Assembly (NCBI GenBank): GCA_947685225.1
Contig: CANTUV010000072.1
Location: 3,534,001 to 3,598,000, forward strand
DNA from: Garcia nutans
Taxonomy: Eukaryota; Streptophyta; Magnoliopsida; Malpighiales; Euphorbiaceae
Direction: 5' to 3'
Length of the DNA: 64,000 nt
The notes under the pieces were generated by a model. The model was given only the letters and a program-made list of their open reading frames with translations, did no database searches and had not been told where the DNA came from. Within the stretch, counting starts at the first letter, position 1; every line of letters starts with the position of its first letter. A program made the position numbers and the translations under genes. This document shows, piece by piece, positions 44,628 through 57,197 of the stretch.

Positions 44628-45828
44628 TGTTTTATTAGTTTTTGTCATAGAAATGTATCTTATTTATTATGATGATTATTGTTTTCTTCAGGTATTTTGG
44701 TAGTTTTATTCTATTTATTTAGTGATTTCATCAATTTTGGTAGTTTTAATTTATTCCAGTGTTTATGTCATTTTTGTCCTAGTTTTTAGTGTGGCGTTTA
44801 TGTGTTGTTGGTTAATGTTTTATTTGATTCTTGTTTAAAGTTTGTTTCAAGTGTTTGTTTTAGGTTAATATGCAAAATATTTCCTTGGAAGAAAGAATAG
44901 CTTGAAGCAGCAAGACACGGCCAAGCCACTGGCCGTGTCTCACCTTAAGGGCAAAACCAAGGAGCCAAGAGAGGAAGGAAAATTTGGCAGAAGCTGACAC
45001 ACTTAGGTGACACGGCCACAAGCTTGGTCGTGTCCCATACTTAGCCAAGAAAGAAGAGCAAAGAAAGAAGAGCAAAGAATGAAGAGATCAGTAGGTGACA
45101 CACTCAGGTGGCACGGCCAAGCCAATGGCCGTGTCACATGACATGGCCAGGAGCTTGGCCGTGTCACACTCAATTCCACAGAGCAAAGATGAAGGATTAC
45201 ACAGAAGCTGACACATCCAGGTGACACGGCCAAGCCACTGGCCTTGTCACATGACACGGCCAAGAGCTTGGCCATGTCAATCCATGGGACTAAGGGAAGA
45301 AAGAAAATGCAGATGTTGAGCGAGGTTTCGTATAAATAAGAGGATTAGGGTTTTTGAAAGGAACACAGTTTTTCAGCTGTCAAACATAAACTTTTGAGTT
45401 TCCATTTGTTTTCTTTGAGAATTTTGATTACACTTTGATGCAAATAGTCTAGATTAAATTTTTTTTAGCCACTGCAATATTCTTCTAGCAAAGATCTGAA
45501 CAAGAGATTATTCAGAAGCTAAAGAAAGTTTGTAATTTGGTTTTGTTCTCAAACTTTATCTCTTAAGTTTCATTGGAATTGTATTCATGAATTATATTAT
45601 GTCTAAATTAATTTCTTTGAATTTTAATGAGATGAATATGTTTGACAGCATTATTATGAACTAATTTGATCTAGTCTAGGGTTTGTATGGATCTACTATG
45701 ATTGTTTGAATTGGTTATTGCTCTTAACTGAATTATTTTTTTAGCCTTAATTGAATGGATTACTGTTAATATATAATTGATTGGCCACCAATTATGTGTT
45801 TTAGGTATTAGATGAAGGATTGAGAAAT
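44628..45828 (+). repeat. Element X: LTR-like segment of unknown family
   Basis: It begins TGTTTTATTAG exactly where the Tat2 protease frame breaks. The preceding ataag (44623-44627) would be its left target duplication. It holds gacacggcc...ggccgtgtc dyads at 44914-45290, a TATA box (gtataaataagagg, about 45330) and a leader with no coding potential. It is cut at 45828 by B1, so its other end lies beyond the window. Its family is unknown to me. Confidence 0.6.
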
Positions 45829-47383
45829 TGTCACATCCGCCCACTATATTTATGTCTAGCAGTCATATGCTCAGCAAGAGAAAGGATCTGGAGAGGTCAT
45901 CTCTGATGGCGGTTCCTAGAGAAGGTCGTAGGACCAAAGGGACCTAATTGCAAAAATGTAAAGTTTTGGGGAGGTGACTGTAATTTCAAAAAGTTTTGGG
46001 GAGGTAATTGTAATTTCCAAAAGTTGTACTGAAAGTTCTTAATAGTGCACATAACATACTCCAAAGATGGAGAATAGAGAAAATTGGGTCGCAATGACGC
46101 GTAACGGTTTTTCCAGAAAACGCCCCGTTTGAGAGAAACGACGACATGTAGACTAGGGCCATTTTGGTCATTATACATGAATCTAAAGTAGGAAATAAAA
46201 ATAGGAGTAAGTAGAGGATGTTGAGGGGTTGAATATTAAACGATCGTCAGTAGAAACGGAGCCCGGGCAAAACCCGAGCAAAGAAAGGACCTAAAGGGAA
46301 TTTTGTAAAAAAGTCAAGGGCTTATTGGTAATTTTTCAAAACAGCTTGGAAACCTAAAATAGACCTTAAAAATAGAAAGTAGAGGTCGATAGGATCAAAA
46401 CCATATGTAGTTTGCCTTGTGAAACTGTACTGTTTAAAAGTTACGACCGATTAATCGCCGGAGGGTATTTTAGTCTTTTCACACCCTAGGCCATAAAAAT
46501 TTCAGCACAAGGAGGTTGAGGGGCCAAAATATGATTAAAAGAAAGTTCAAGGGCTTGGGTTTTAAATAAATAAAATAAAGAGACATTTGGACCAATTAAA
46601 AGTGACCATTTAGCATTATAAAAAGAAGAAAAGAAAAAAGATGTGGACAAATGGCCCTAAGGCATTTATTCAACCCAAAAGTGAGCATCATTTCCCTTAT
46701 ATATATCATGGCATGAAGAACAAATCTCTCTCTCTCACCCATTCCAAATTTTTGGCCACCATAGGAAGAACACCAAAGGATTTCCAATTTTTTTCAAGTT
46801 TGATTTTCAAGGTAAGTTTTAAGGTTTTCAAGTATGTAGAATTCAATTCTAGTATCAATTTTAAGTATTTATATATCTATTGGAAGATTGGAAATTAGGA
46901 TTCTTATGGTGGATTTGGGAAAATTTTAAGTAGTGATGATATTGATTAATTAAATGGAAGAATCAAGGTTTCTAAGGTTTAATAAGATTAGATTAGGGTT
47001 TAGTTTGAAAAGAAATGAAGGATAGCTTATTGTTCTAAATTGTTAAGGGTTATGTTTAAGGTTGTGTTCTTGAATTTCTTGAAGGAGAAACAAAGATTAA
47101 GGAAGGAGAAGAAGGAAAGGCAAAAAGGGAATTAAAAGAACAAGGTTTGGTACTTTACCATAAAAGAAATTTTATTTTTTTTACAAACTTTGGTTTATGG
47201 AATTTTTTATGTTGATGCTTAAATGTATTGATTGAGTTTAAATTAAATGTTTGAGTTATGTTCTTGGTTTCTTATGGCAATTGAATTGGTTAAATTTAAT
47301 TGAAACCAAAGGTTTTGAGAAATTTTGGCAAGTTGATTTGGTAAGTTGTTTTGAACTTTAATTGGTTTGATTTGAGTTAAACA
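45829..47383 (+). repeat. 5' LTR of B1, left part
   Basis: Features: cattataaaaagaag TATA-like box at about 46613-46624, a leader with ggccaccatagg, and caaggtaagt (donor-like) at about 46808. The last five bases, aaaca (47379-47383), are the left target duplication of A3. The minus-strand frames here match the same region at 62425-63503 only because the LTRs are copies. Confidence 0.9.
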
Positions 47384-49884
47384 TGTAACACCCCTATACC
47401 CTATATACGTACACAGCATGCTAATACGATCGTAATATACGTATACCGAATATAGAAATGCCACGATATACTTAACAAATAACTCATCCCTTTAAAAAAA
47501 ACATAAACAAATTTAAATCATTTAAAAGAAATAATAAAAGACCAAAGGTAAAACATTTATTTAAAAGCAGCGGAAAATGTAATAAATATTTACAAATCCT
47601 TATACAATAAAACTCAAGATTTACAAAGCATAAAGCATATACATGTTTGGCAGTATGTCTTCGATCTTTAAGCTTCACTAGGTACACCTCAAGATCTAAC
47701 CTCTACTTGGCCTAGAGGCGCGATAAATCATAATCGCGCTAAGCCAACGGCTTAGTGGTACATACTACAATAATATCATGCTATAATGAAATGCCAATGC
47801 CACACTTTTCAATATACAAATGATACTCAAGAATCTCATATTTCATGACATTACCTTTCATTGTATTAATCTAATGATTCATCAATTATAAGCCATATTA
47901 AACTCAAATAAGCATATATATCATCATATATATAAATCACAAGGAAACAAAGACAAGTATGGGCCCAAAAAGAAACTAATATGTTATTCAAAGTTCAGAG
48001 TTACTGCTTTGGTCCATATCAATATCATCAAGCCCATTGGCTATATATACATATATATCTATCCATGGATAGGGTAACAGACCCATTCTGTTGGACCTCT
48101 ACTTGGCTATACTCAAGGAGATCCTCAACCCGGCAAGACTGTTACCAAAACAATTGTAACAGACCCAGTCTCTTGGACCTCAACCGGACTAATCTCGAGG
48201 AGATCCTCAACCCGGCAAGACTGTTACTATAATTCACATTTCACATTTATCAAGTAACAGACCCAGTCTCTTGGACCTTAACCCAGATAAACCAAGGAGA
48301 TCCTCAACCTGGCAAGACTGTTACTAAAACAATTCATAGGCATGCCGCCAAATTCAGAACTCTAAAAGTTGAACAACACATTAGGCACACAATCTTTATA
48401 GCTTTATACATTTCTCTTTTTGTTTTTTTTAATTCATTTCTCATGATCAACTAGGCACCATGCCTCAATTATAATTCATTTACAACATCATTGCTAACAA
48501 TCATGGCTTCTCATCACATCAAGATTATCATCATAGCCAACAACCATGGCTTCTCATCATATCAAAATAGTATACATATATACCATCAATTATACTGAAC
48601 ATCAACTAGACAAACATATCATTATTCAATCATATCATCTAGGCATGCTTCAATCATATCATTTACATTCCACATTATATACAACATATCATTATCCATA
48701 TGCATCATCAATATTATCAAATGTATGTTTAATCTCAACATCATATAAATGTATGCAATAATGTAGTTTGTACTTACCCTAAGTACCACTTATACAACTC
48801 TATACACTTCTTTCTTCCAAGAATTCTTCACTTCCCAAATTAGGGCAAATCACCTTCTTCCAAAACCTAATCCAAAAATGATACAATACATGAATTCCAA
48901 TACAATTTATCACTTAATAACCTCTTACTAAACTCTTAAATCACAAATTACAGTTCAACACCACTCACTAAGGCCCACGGCCGTGGCCACCTCAACCCCC
49001 ACGAGCGTGGGTTAGAAACCACTTCTGCCTCCTTTGCACCAAACCTCCACAGCCATGGCTACAATTGGCCACGACCATGGCAATCAAGGCCACGGGCGTG
49101 GCATCCCAAATGCTACTGCCTTCGACCAAATTCACATATTCTAAGCTTACAACTCCAACAAACATCAACAACATGCAAATCTATGAAAATAATTAATCAA
49201 ACTCAAGTTAAACATCACTTACCACTTCAAAACCCTAAAACCAACATCACTCTTACTCTTTCAATACCAACATCCACTTAACTTATCATCTTCAAACCAA
49301 AACCAACACCATAGTCAATTAAATTAAACATATTCCAACATATAACAATCAACACAACTCTACTTTCAAAAATCAACAATCAAACTTACATACAACTTAA
49401 AATAACAAAAGAAATCAAGAGAAAGAACTTACCAAAATAATGAAACTTCTTGGATTTCCACTTAATCCCTTGAAAACTCCTTCAATTTGCTCTTAAAATT
49501 CAAAACCTTTCTCTTGCTCTCTTGTCTTGAGAATGGCCGGCCACCAATTGAGAAGAAAAGAAAATGAAGAAACAAAGTCAACCTTCTCATCTCTTTAAAT
49601 CTCCACCAAGCATTTTAAAAAGAAAATTACTTAAATGCCCTCATCCATTTAACTTAACTTCTTTTCACTTATATGCCCTTTTTAGTAATTTCACACATAA
49701 CAAATAAATATCCTCTTCCTTTGACCATCCATTTTGACTTATGTATATGTTATTTATACTACCATATATACAACATATACACTTTCTTTTAAATTCTTTT
49801 CTCTTTCAAATTAACATATACATTCAATCCAATTAAAACAACAATAATATCCAATACTTCTAGGGCATACATTGGGATATTACA
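47384..49884 (-). repeat. 3' LTR of A3 (2501 bp)
   Basis: Compared with its partner it lacks about 29 bp beside the stem-loops (near 47718) and has one extra unit of the agacccagtctcttggacc repeat at about 48150-48235. Paired stem-loops lie at 47718-47755. cccacggccgtggcc-type dyads lie at 48968-49110. Confidence 0.94.
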
Positions 49885-49899
49885 ATTCTCCCCCTCTAA
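49885..49899 (-). other. Polypurine tract of A3
   Basis: The minus strand reads tagagggggagaat just before the LTR start TGTAATATCCC. Confidence 0.8.
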
Positions 49900-49930
49900 A
49901 AAGAAATTTCGTCCTCGAAATTACCTGATA

Positions 49931-50653
49931 TCAAGTCTGGAATAGTTGAGGATATTGATCTCGCATTGCTTGCTCACTCTCCCAAGTTGCCTCTTCTCTC
50001 CCATGATTCTTCCATAGAACCTTTACCAAGGGCACTTTCTTATTCCTCAACTCTTTCACTTCATGTGCCAAAATAGCAACTGATTCTTCTTCAAATGTCA
50101 GATCTGAACTCACTTCAATGGATTCAACTGGTAAGATATGAGATGGATCCAATCTATACCTCCGCAACATAGAAACATGGAATACATTATGGATTCTATC
50201 CAACTCAGGGGGCAAAGCAAGACGATAAGCAACTGGCCCAACTCTTTCCAAAACTTCATGCAGTCCAATGAAATGAGGACTTAATTTCCCTTTCCGACCA
50301 AACCTCAAGATCTTCTTCCAATGAGACACTTTCAAAAATACCTTATCTCCAACATCAAACTCTATGTCTCTCCTTTTCAAGTCTGAATAAGATTTCTGTC
50401 GGTCTGAAGCTGCTTTCAAGCGATCCCGAATTATTTTTACTTTCTCTTCAGTTTCTTTAACTAAATTGGGACCAGTTAACTTGCCCTCTCCAATATCATT
50501 CCAACCTAAAGTTGTTCTACATCTTCTACCATATAGTGCCTCAAATGGTGCCATACCTATACTAGATTGGTGACTGTTGTTATAAGCAAATTCCACTAGT
50601 GGCATAAATATGTCCCAACTTCCAGAGAAATCAATAATACAACTCCTCAACAT
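49931..50653 (-). pseudogene. pol: pol of A3: integrase C-terminus and chromodomain
   Basis: A 240-codon frame on the minus strand: MLRSCIIDFSGSWD, FAYNNSHQSSIGMAP, IEFDVGDKVFLKVSHWKK, RVGPVAYRLALPPELD and the chromodomain EEESVAILAHEVKELR...EATWESE. It is separated from the upstream integrase by a TAG that replaces Gln in SERVIQ (near 50666). The terminal TGA is the natural one. Confidence 0.92.
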
Positions 50654-51022
50654 ATCCTCAATAATCTATATTACTCTCTCTGACTGCCCATCTGTCTGTG
50701 GATGAAAAGAAATACTAAAGTGCAATCGAGAACCCAATGCACCATGTAAACTCTTCCAAAACCTCGAAGTAAATCGGGGATCTCGATCAGACACTAAAGA
50801 AATTGGGACTCAATGCAATTTCACTATTTCATTTATATACAGCTCAGCCAAACTTTCAAGAGAATAGTCCATTCTAACAGAAAGGAATAGAGCTATCTTT
50901 GTCAACCGATCAACAATCACCCAAATAGCATCATGCTTCTTTTGAGTCAATGGCAACCCAGACACAAAATCCATTGTTACTCTCTCCCATTTCCATTCAG
51001 GCACCGTTAAAGGTTGAAGCAA
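50654..51022 (-). pseudogene. pol: pol of A3: integrase core
   Basis: Starts with MLQPLTVPEWKWERV after the frameshift at about 51010. It contains TMDFVSGLPLTQKK (first Asp) and VDRLTKIALFL. A TGA at about 50808 replaces the Gly codon of LHGVP. The frame then continues with SDRDPRFTSRFW and SERVI to the TAG near 50666. Confidence 0.88.
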
Positions 51023-51984
51023 CCTGTTGGAACTTGATGCTCAGCTTTCACCTTCTGACAAGTGAGACACTTGGACACAAATTCTGCTATGTCTCTTTTC
51101 ATACCAGACCACCAATAATGCTGTCTCAAATCATGGTACATCTTTGTACTACCCGGATGCATAGCAAAAACCGATTGGTGTGCTTCCTCTAAAATGATTT
51201 TTCTCAAATTACCATCATCAGGTACACACAACCTATCCTTGAACCAAAGACTACCATCATTCTTCACATAGAAATCTTGACTCTCCCCATTTTGGCAATC
51301 TGATACAATCTTCTGAATTTTCTCATCCGCTAATTGAGCTTCTTTTATCTGATCCAACAATACTGGTCTCAACTGCAACTGAGCCAATAATGCACCATCA
51401 TCACATACTTCAAAACTAGCATGCAACGCTCTCAACTCAACAAGCAACAAGAGCGAATAAACAGCTAAATCTGCCAAAGATTTCCGACTCAGGGCATCAG
51501 CAACTACGTTCGCTTTACCAGAATGGTAATCAATCAAACAGTCATAGTCTTTAATCAATTCTAACCATCGCCTTTGTCGAAGATTCAACTCCTTTTGAAC
51601 ACCCAAATATTTCAAACTTTTGTGATCCGTATAGATAAAACATTTCTCCCCATATAAATAGTGTCGCCAAATCTTCAAAGCAAACACTATAGCTGCCAAC
51701 TCCAAATCATGAGTCGGATAATTAAGCTCATGCGGCTTCAACTACTGAGAAGCATAAGCTATAACTTTACCCTCTTGCATCAAGACACATCCTAAACCAT
51801 TATGTGAAGCATCACTATAAATCACATATGGTTTATCTTCAACTGGTAAAGTAAGAACAGGTGCTTGGGTCAACATTTCTTTCAACTGCTCAAAACTAGC
51901 TTGACACTGATCCGTCCACACAAATCTAACTCCCTTCCGAAGCAATCTGGTGAGTGGAATAGCTATCAAAGAAAAACCTTTCAC
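51007..51984 (-). pseudogene. pol: pol of A3: RT end, RNase H and integrase zinc finger
   Basis: The frame 51984-51742 holds the RT/RNase H connection and YVIYSDASHNGLG, with the catalytic Asp intact. A TAG follows the YASQ codons, where A1 has YASRQL. The frame 51741-51007 holds ALKIWRHYLYG, YTDHKSLK, KANVVADALSRK and the HHCC finger (HQSVFAMHPGSTKMY...CLTCQ). It ends in a frameshift at VPTG, where one G of GGGTTG is missing. Confidence 0.92.
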
Positions 51985-51990
51985 AAACCG

Positions 51991-53055
51991 TCAGTAATAG
52001 CCTGCCAAACCCAGAAAACTTCTAACTTCAGTCACAGACTTTGGTGGACTCCAATTCAAAATAGCTTCAACTTTACTTGAATCAACTAGAATGCCATCCG
52101 CTGAAACTATATGCCCTAGAAAAGTAACTTGGTCAAGCCAAAACTCACACTTTGACAGCTTAGCATACAACTGCTTCTCTCTCAAAATCTGCAACACAAT
52201 CCGCAAATGCTTATCATGCTCCTCTTCACTATGCGAATACACCAAAATGTCATCGATAAAAACTACCACAAACTGATCCAGATAGGGCCTAAACACCCTA
52301 TTCATCAAATCCATGAAAGCCGCATGTGCATTCATAAACCCAAAAGGCATTACTAAAAACTCATAATGCCCATATCTGGTGCGGAAAGCTGTCTTAGAAA
52401 CATCTTCGGCTCTAACCCTCAATTGATGGTACCCTGATCTCAAATCAATCTTGGAAAACACTGATGCTCCCTTCAATTGATCAAAGAGATCATCAATTAT
52501 AGGCAAAGGATATTTATTCTTTATAGTCACTTTGTTCAATTGCCTATAATCAATGCATAGTCTCATAGTACCATCCTTCTTCTTCACAAACAATACAGGA
52601 GCTCCCCATGGTGAAACACTAGGGAAAATAAACCCTTTATTCAACAACTCCTGTAACTGCACCTTCAACTCTCTCAATTCAGCAGGTGCCATGCGATAAG
52701 GAGTGATAGAGATGGGAGTGGTACCGGGCAACAGATCAATACCAAACTCAACCTCTCTCTCAGGGGGTAACCCTGGCAACTCCTCTGGAAACACATCTGG
52801 AAAATCTGCAACTATGGTTATATCATCAAGTTGAGAACCCACTACCCTAGTATCCATAACATGAGCAAGGTAAGCATCACACCCTTTTCTAATTAACTTC
52901 CTAGCTGTTACAGCTGATACAAACAAGGATGCAAGTTGCCTCTGCTCACTAGATACTATCCCACTCTTACCATCACTGGTTCTCAAAGTAACACACTTCT
53001 TTTGGCAATCTACCACAGCTCCATGTTTGGACAGCCAATCCATGCCTAAGATCAA
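51991..53055 (-). pseudogene. pol: pol of A3: protease end and reverse transcriptase
   Basis: 354 codons: ILGMDWLSKHGAVVDC, IDLLPGTTPISITPYRM, FVKKKDGTMRLCIDYRQL, PLPIIDDLFDQL, FSKIDLRSGYHQL and the intact catalytic FIDDILVYS. The upstream boundary is TAA at about 53059 (Glu in A1: FKEYD). The downstream boundary is TGA in GYYR at about 51990, as in A2. Confidence 0.93.
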
Positions 53056-53061
53056 ATCATA

Positions 53062-54582
53062 TTATTTAAAAGGCATTTCAATTAAATCTCCAGGAAACTC
53101 TTCACCTTGAACCACAACTGCACTATTTTGGTGCACCCTGCTAACAACCACACTATGTCCTAAAGGATTTGTCACTAAGACATCAAATCCTAAGGACTCT
53201 GCATGCAATTCAGACACAGGCAATATGGATGCACTTATGTATGAATGAGTAGATCCTGGATCAATTAAAGCAAGTACTGAAATGCCAAATAAAGAAAATA
53301 TACCAGCTATCATTGCTGAAGCATCTGGCTGCCTCTGCATCACATACACTCGCTGAGAAGATCCGGCCTCCTCTGGCCTACTGCCTCCGGATGATGATCC
53401 TCCTCTCTGACTATACCCGGATCGACCACCCCTACTGAAACCCCTACCTCCTCGACCACCTCTGCTGACACTGGGTCGAGAGGCTGCAGACTCAGCCTGT
53501 CTCTGCTCCTGCATCTCAAGACACTCCCTAATAAAATGATTAGGCGATCCACACCTGAAGCACACAGCTGATCTACTATACTTCCAACAAACACCCGCAT
53601 GTCTTCCACCACACTGAACACATATAGGTGGAATAGACCTCTGCATCACGGGAGTCGGGGCACTGGCTACAGAAGGTGTAGGTCTCAATCTCGGTCTCTG
53701 ATACTGCATTGACCTACCCGGCTGTCTCTGACTTCTGCTAATCCTTGGAACAAAACTTCCTCTACCCCTCTTCACAGATGAAGACCCTGCCTCAAACTGG
53801 GGTCCTCTCACTCTAGTCTCCTCTTCAGAAGCAGCTGCTGCAATGCTCTGCGCTCTTTCTACACTTTTAGCTGCTGCAACAAGCTGAGAGAAATCCTGGT
53901 ATCTAGAACCAGCCACAATACACATAATGAAGGGCCTCAATCCCTCTTCAAATCTTCGGCACCTGTCTGTTTCATCAGAAATGATTCCCCCAGCATAACG
54001 ACTCAACCGGATGTACTCAATCTCGTACTCTGTCACCGTCCGGTTGTCTTGCCTCAAACTTAGAAATTCCATCTTCTTAATATCTTTATACTCCCTCGGA
54101 GTATACTTCTGCTCGAACTCCCTCAAGAAATCACCATATGATAAGGTAGGTGGATCATCCATAGCATGAGGAACAGTCTTCCACCAGTCATATGCATCTT
54201 TCTGTAAGAGGGATCTGGCATAATCAAACTTCTCATCCGAAGTGGCTTGCAACTGAATAAATATTCTCTGTACCTTATCCAACCACTGCTCAGCCACTGC
54301 AGGATTGGTAGTACCTAGGAAATCTTCCGCCCCATATTTCCTCAATTTGTCATAATGTCTTACCGACACCTGAGGCTGTGGTGGTGGTGGCTGCACTGGA
54401 GCTTGTCTAAATAATTCCACCACATGCCTTAACCAACCCGGTGGAGCCTCATCTGCAGCTGATCTCTCTGGCACAGAAACAGGTGCCTCACTAACTCTCT
54501 CAATTCTAGCTCCCTCTCTACTCTCTTCTGGAGCTACACTTTCTGCACTACCCTCAACCGATTGTCGTGAATGAGATGCCAT
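53062..54582 (-). pseudogene. gag: gag and protease start of A3, open for 506 codons
   Basis: The ATG at 54582 starts MASHSRQSVEGS. The capsid-like region (RHYDKLRKYGAEDFLG, YARSLLQKDAYDWW, FEQKYTPREY, FEEGLRPFIMCIV) is followed by a zinc knuckle (CVQCGGRHAGVC, CFRCGSPNHFIREC, about residues 330-366), a Gly/Arg/Ser-rich stretch and the protease site LIDPGSTHSYIS near residue 436. The frame is open to a TAA at the FK*YD codon. It is the best-preserved Gag in the window and may still make a Gag-like protein. Confidence 0.92.
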
Positions 54583-54725
54583 CTATACCTATATCTGCAA
54601 ATACAACAGAATATTCCTTATTAAAGATCAAAGACTGCCATACCAAAACATGTATTTTACTCAAAAATGAACTTTTAAAATCAAAATGTTCTTTTTCTTA
54701 CAATTCACCTAGGTTGAGAATCTCA

Positions 54726-54751
54726 AACCTAGGCTCTGATACAAAAATAAA
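54726..54751 (-). other. Primer binding site of A3
   Basis: Just after the 5' LTR end the minus strand reads tgtatcagagcctaggt, an initiator-Met-type site, after a short tttatttt spacer. Confidence 0.75.
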
Positions 54752-57192
54752 TGTAACACCCCTATACCCTGTATACGTACACAACATGCTAATACGATCG
54801 TAATATACGTATACTGAATATAGAAATGCCACGATATACTTAACAAATAACTCGTCCCTTTAAAAAAAACATAAACAAATTTAAATCATTTAAAAGAAAT
54901 AATAAAAGACCAAAGGTAAAACATTTATTTAAAAGCAGCGGAAAATGTAATAAATATTTACAAATCCTTATACAATAAAACTCAAGATTTACAAAGCATA
55001 AAGCATATACAGGTTTGGCAGTATGTCTTCGATCTTTAAGCTTCACTAGGTACACCTCAAGATCTAACCTCTACTCGGCCTAGAGGGACTCTCCGGTTCT
55101 TCTCTGTTACCTGCGTGATAAATCATAATCGCGCTAAGCCAACGGCTTAGTGGTACATACTACAATAATATCATGCTATAATGAAATGCCAATGCCACAC
55201 TTTTCAATATACAAATGATACTCAAGAATCTCATATTTCATGACATTACCTTTCATTGTATTAATCTAATGATTCATCAATTATAAGCCATATTAAACTC
55301 AAATAAGCATATATATCATCATATATATAAATCACAAGGAAACAAAGACAAGCATGGGCCCAAAAAGAAACTAATATGTTATTCAAAGTTCAGAGTTACT
55401 GCTTTGGTCCATATCAATATCATCAAGCCCATTGGCTATATATACATATATATCTATCCATGGATAGGGTAACAGACCCAGTCTCTTGGACCTCTACTTG
55501 GCTATACTCAAGGAGATCCTCAACCCGACAAGATTGTTACTATAATTCACATTTCACATTTATCAAGTAACAGACCCAGTCTCTTGGACCTCAACCCGGA
55601 TAAACCAAGGAGATCCTCAACCCGGTAAGACTGTTACTAAAACAATTCATAGGCATGCCGCCAAATTCAGAACTCTGAAAGTTGAACAACACATTAGGCA
55701 CACAATCTTTATATCTTTATACATTTCTCTTTTTTTTTAATTCATTTCTCATGATCAACTAGGCACCATGCCTCAATTATAATTCATTTACATCATCATT
55801 GCTAACAATCATGGCTTCTCATCACATCAAGATTATCATCATAGCCAACAACCATGGCTTCTCATCATATCAAAATAGTATACATATATACCATCAATTA
55901 TATTGAACATCAACTAGACAAACATATCATTATTCAATCATATCATCTAGGCATGCTTCAATCATATCATTTACATTCCACATTGTACACAACATATCAT
56001 TATCCATATGCATCATCAATATTATCAAATGTATGTTTAATCTCAACATCATATAAATGTATGCAATAAAGTAGTTTGTACTTACCTTAAGTACCACTTA
56101 TACAACTCTATACACTTCTTTTTTCCAAGAATTCTTCACTTCCCAAATTAGGGCAAATCACCTTCTTCCAAAACCTAATCCAAAAATGATACAATACATG
56201 AATTCCAATACAATTTATCACTTAATTACCTCTTACTAAACTCTTAAATCACAAATTACACTTCAACACCACTCACTAAGGCCCACGGCCGTGGCCACCT
56301 CAACCCCCACGGGCGTGGGTTAGAAACCACTTCTACCTCCTTTGCACCAAACCTCCACGGCCATGGCTACAATTGGCCATGGCCATGGCAATCAAGGCCA
56401 CGAGCGTGGCATCCCAAATGCTACTGCCTTCGACCAAATTCACATATTCTAAGCTTACAACTCCAACAAACATCAACAACATGCAAATCTATGAAAATAA
56501 TTAATCAAACTCAAGTTAAACATCACTTACCACTTGAAAACCCTAAAACCAACATCACTCTTACTCTTTCAATACCAACATCCACTTAACTTATCATCTT
56601 CAAACCAAAACCAACACCATAGTTTATTAAATCAAACATATTCCAACATATAACAATCAAGACAACTCTACTTTCAAAAATCAACAATCAAACTTACATA
56701 CAACTTAAAATAACAAAAGAAATCAAGAGAAAGAACTTACCAAAATAATGAAACTTCTTGGATTTCCACTTAATCCCTTGAAAACTCCTTCAATTTGCTC
56801 TTAAAATTCAAAACCTTTCTCTTGCTCTCTTGTCTTGAGAATGGCCGGCCACCAATTGAGAAGAAAAGAAAATGAAGAAACAAAGTCAACCTTCTCATCT
56901 CTTTAAATCTCCACCAAACATTTTAAAAAGAAAATTACTTAAATGCCCTCATCCATTTAACTTAACTTCTTTTCACTTATATGCCCTTTTTAGTAATTTC
57001 ACACATAACAAATAAATATCCTCTTCCTTTGACCATCCATTTTGACTTATGTATATGTTATTTATACTACCATATATACAACATATACACTTTCTTTTAA
57101 ATTCTTTTCTCTTTCAAATTAACATATACATTCAATCCAATTAAAACAACAATAATATCCAATACTTCTAGGGCATACATTGGGATATTACA
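54752..57192 (-). repeat. 5' LTR of A3 (2441 bp)
   Basis: Partner of 47384-49884. It keeps the full segment next to the stem-loops (55113-55150), with cctgcgtgat, and has one repeat unit fewer. Dyads cccacggccgtggcc lie at 56278-56415. Confidence 0.94.
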
Positions 57193-57197
57193 AAACA

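Larger units (their letters stand above)
47384..57192 (-). mobile_element. Complete chromovirus A3, 9.8 kb, inside the B1 5' LTR
   Basis: LTRs lie at 47384-49884 and 54752-57192, with the perfect target duplication aaaca at 47379-47383 and 57193-57197. The order on the minus strand is 5' LTR, primer site, gag, protease, RT, RNase H, integrase, chromodomain, polypurine tract, 3' LTR. In about 750 bp that I compared, the LTRs differ at about nine positions, so insertion was recent. Pol nevertheless carries at least six disabling lesions. Confidence 0.96.

Noticed and set aside
45897..46178. 93-codon minus-strand frame also seen at 62493-62801
   Set aside because: It lies in the two LTRs of B1; it is duplicated because the LTRs are duplicates, and no family was recognised.
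48546..48761. 71-codon frame MASHHIKIVYIYTINYTEHQ, repeated at 55854-56069
   Set aside because: It lies inside both LTR copies of A3, so its conservation only reflects LTR identity. It has no counterpart in A1, A2 or A4.
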